Positions 64,000-64,000 of a DNA stretch of 64,000 nucleotides are shown here, in pieces; positions within the stretch are counted from its first letter, which is position 1; each line of letters begins with the position of its first letter. Under the pieces are notes generated by a model. That model saw only the letters and a program-made list of their open reading frames with translations, had not been told where the DNA came from and ran no database searches. Source of the DNA: Virgibacillus sp. AGTR (GTDB lineage: Bacteria > Bacillota > Bacilli > Bacillales > Amphibacillaceae); contig NZ_JAJERH010000001.1 in assembly GCF_016919725.2 (NCBI RefSeq), positions 1 to 64,000 of the forward strand, in the 5' to 3' direction. The translations under genes and the position numbers were made by a program.

Positions 64000-64000
64000 G

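Overview
The window comes from a low-GC, endospore-forming member of the Bacillaceae. Its gene set looks most like a halotolerant genus such as Oceanobacillus or Virgibacillus; this is inferred from gene content, not from a marker gene. Support includes strong AGGAGG-type ribosome sites, sporulation and germination genes (YjcZ, YhcN-type lipoprotein, gerA-type tricistron, dpaA), SigI/RsgI, a WXG100-type (type VII) secretion locus, a carnitine-to-glycine-betaine pathway and a LexA box of the Bacillus type. No rRNA, tRNA, CRISPR array, prophage or transposase gene was seen.

Layout. 0-10 kb: the 3' end of an unknown gene, methionine aminopeptidase, an ABC-2 exporter pair, a YjcZ peptide, a YueD-like reductase, an M20 dipeptidase, and the methionine-to-cysteine operon yrrT-luxS-mccA-mccB. 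10-13 kb: a YhcN-type lipoprotein gene with a SigG-like promoter, yhdB, and sigI-rsgI. 13.5-18.3 kb: carnitine catabolism (thioesterase, carnitine dehydrogenase, dehydrocarnitine cleavage enzyme, GbsR-type regulator) divergent from a BCCT carrier. 18.7-24.7 kb: PRC-barrel protein, HtrA-like protease, and the heterodimeric multidrug exporter bmrC-bmrD behind an unannotated 22-codon leader peptide with an attenuator. 24.8-31.2 kb: a gerA-type germinant receptor operon, murG, and a MATE exporter. 31.5-41 kb: nucleoside transporter, a repeat-rich gap, dacC, a yndGHJ-like cluster, a LexA-box Y-family polymerase, and an IolS-like reductase. 41.5-49 kb: an eight-gene yhf-type operon (yhfZ, PRD protein, yhfU, yhfT, php, yhfS, yhfX, yhfW) of unknown function, with two matching operators. 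49.3-59.2 kb: a two-domain glycosyltransferase, an orphan dpaA, small spore-type genes, a TetR/SDR pair, a tartrate/D-malate dehydrogenase, two short peptide genes, a methyltransferase, and a YjaZ-type metalloprotein. 59.3-64 kb: the 3' part of a type VII secretion operon (essC partial, esaA, essA).

Three families of non-coding dispersed repeats fill most gene-free stretches. Family A (about 180 bp, also present as a 181-bp tandem duplication), family B (about 200 bp) and family C (hairpin plus GC-rich block) are described below. All five copies of family B begin exactly at the poly-T tail of an intrinsic terminator and always point the same way relative to it, which suggests terminator-targeted insertion.

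The most interesting unannotated items are the bmrCD leader/attenuator, the paired ATACA-N6-TGTAT operators of the yhf operon, the terminator-linked repeat B, and the unusual peptide genes near 57 kb.
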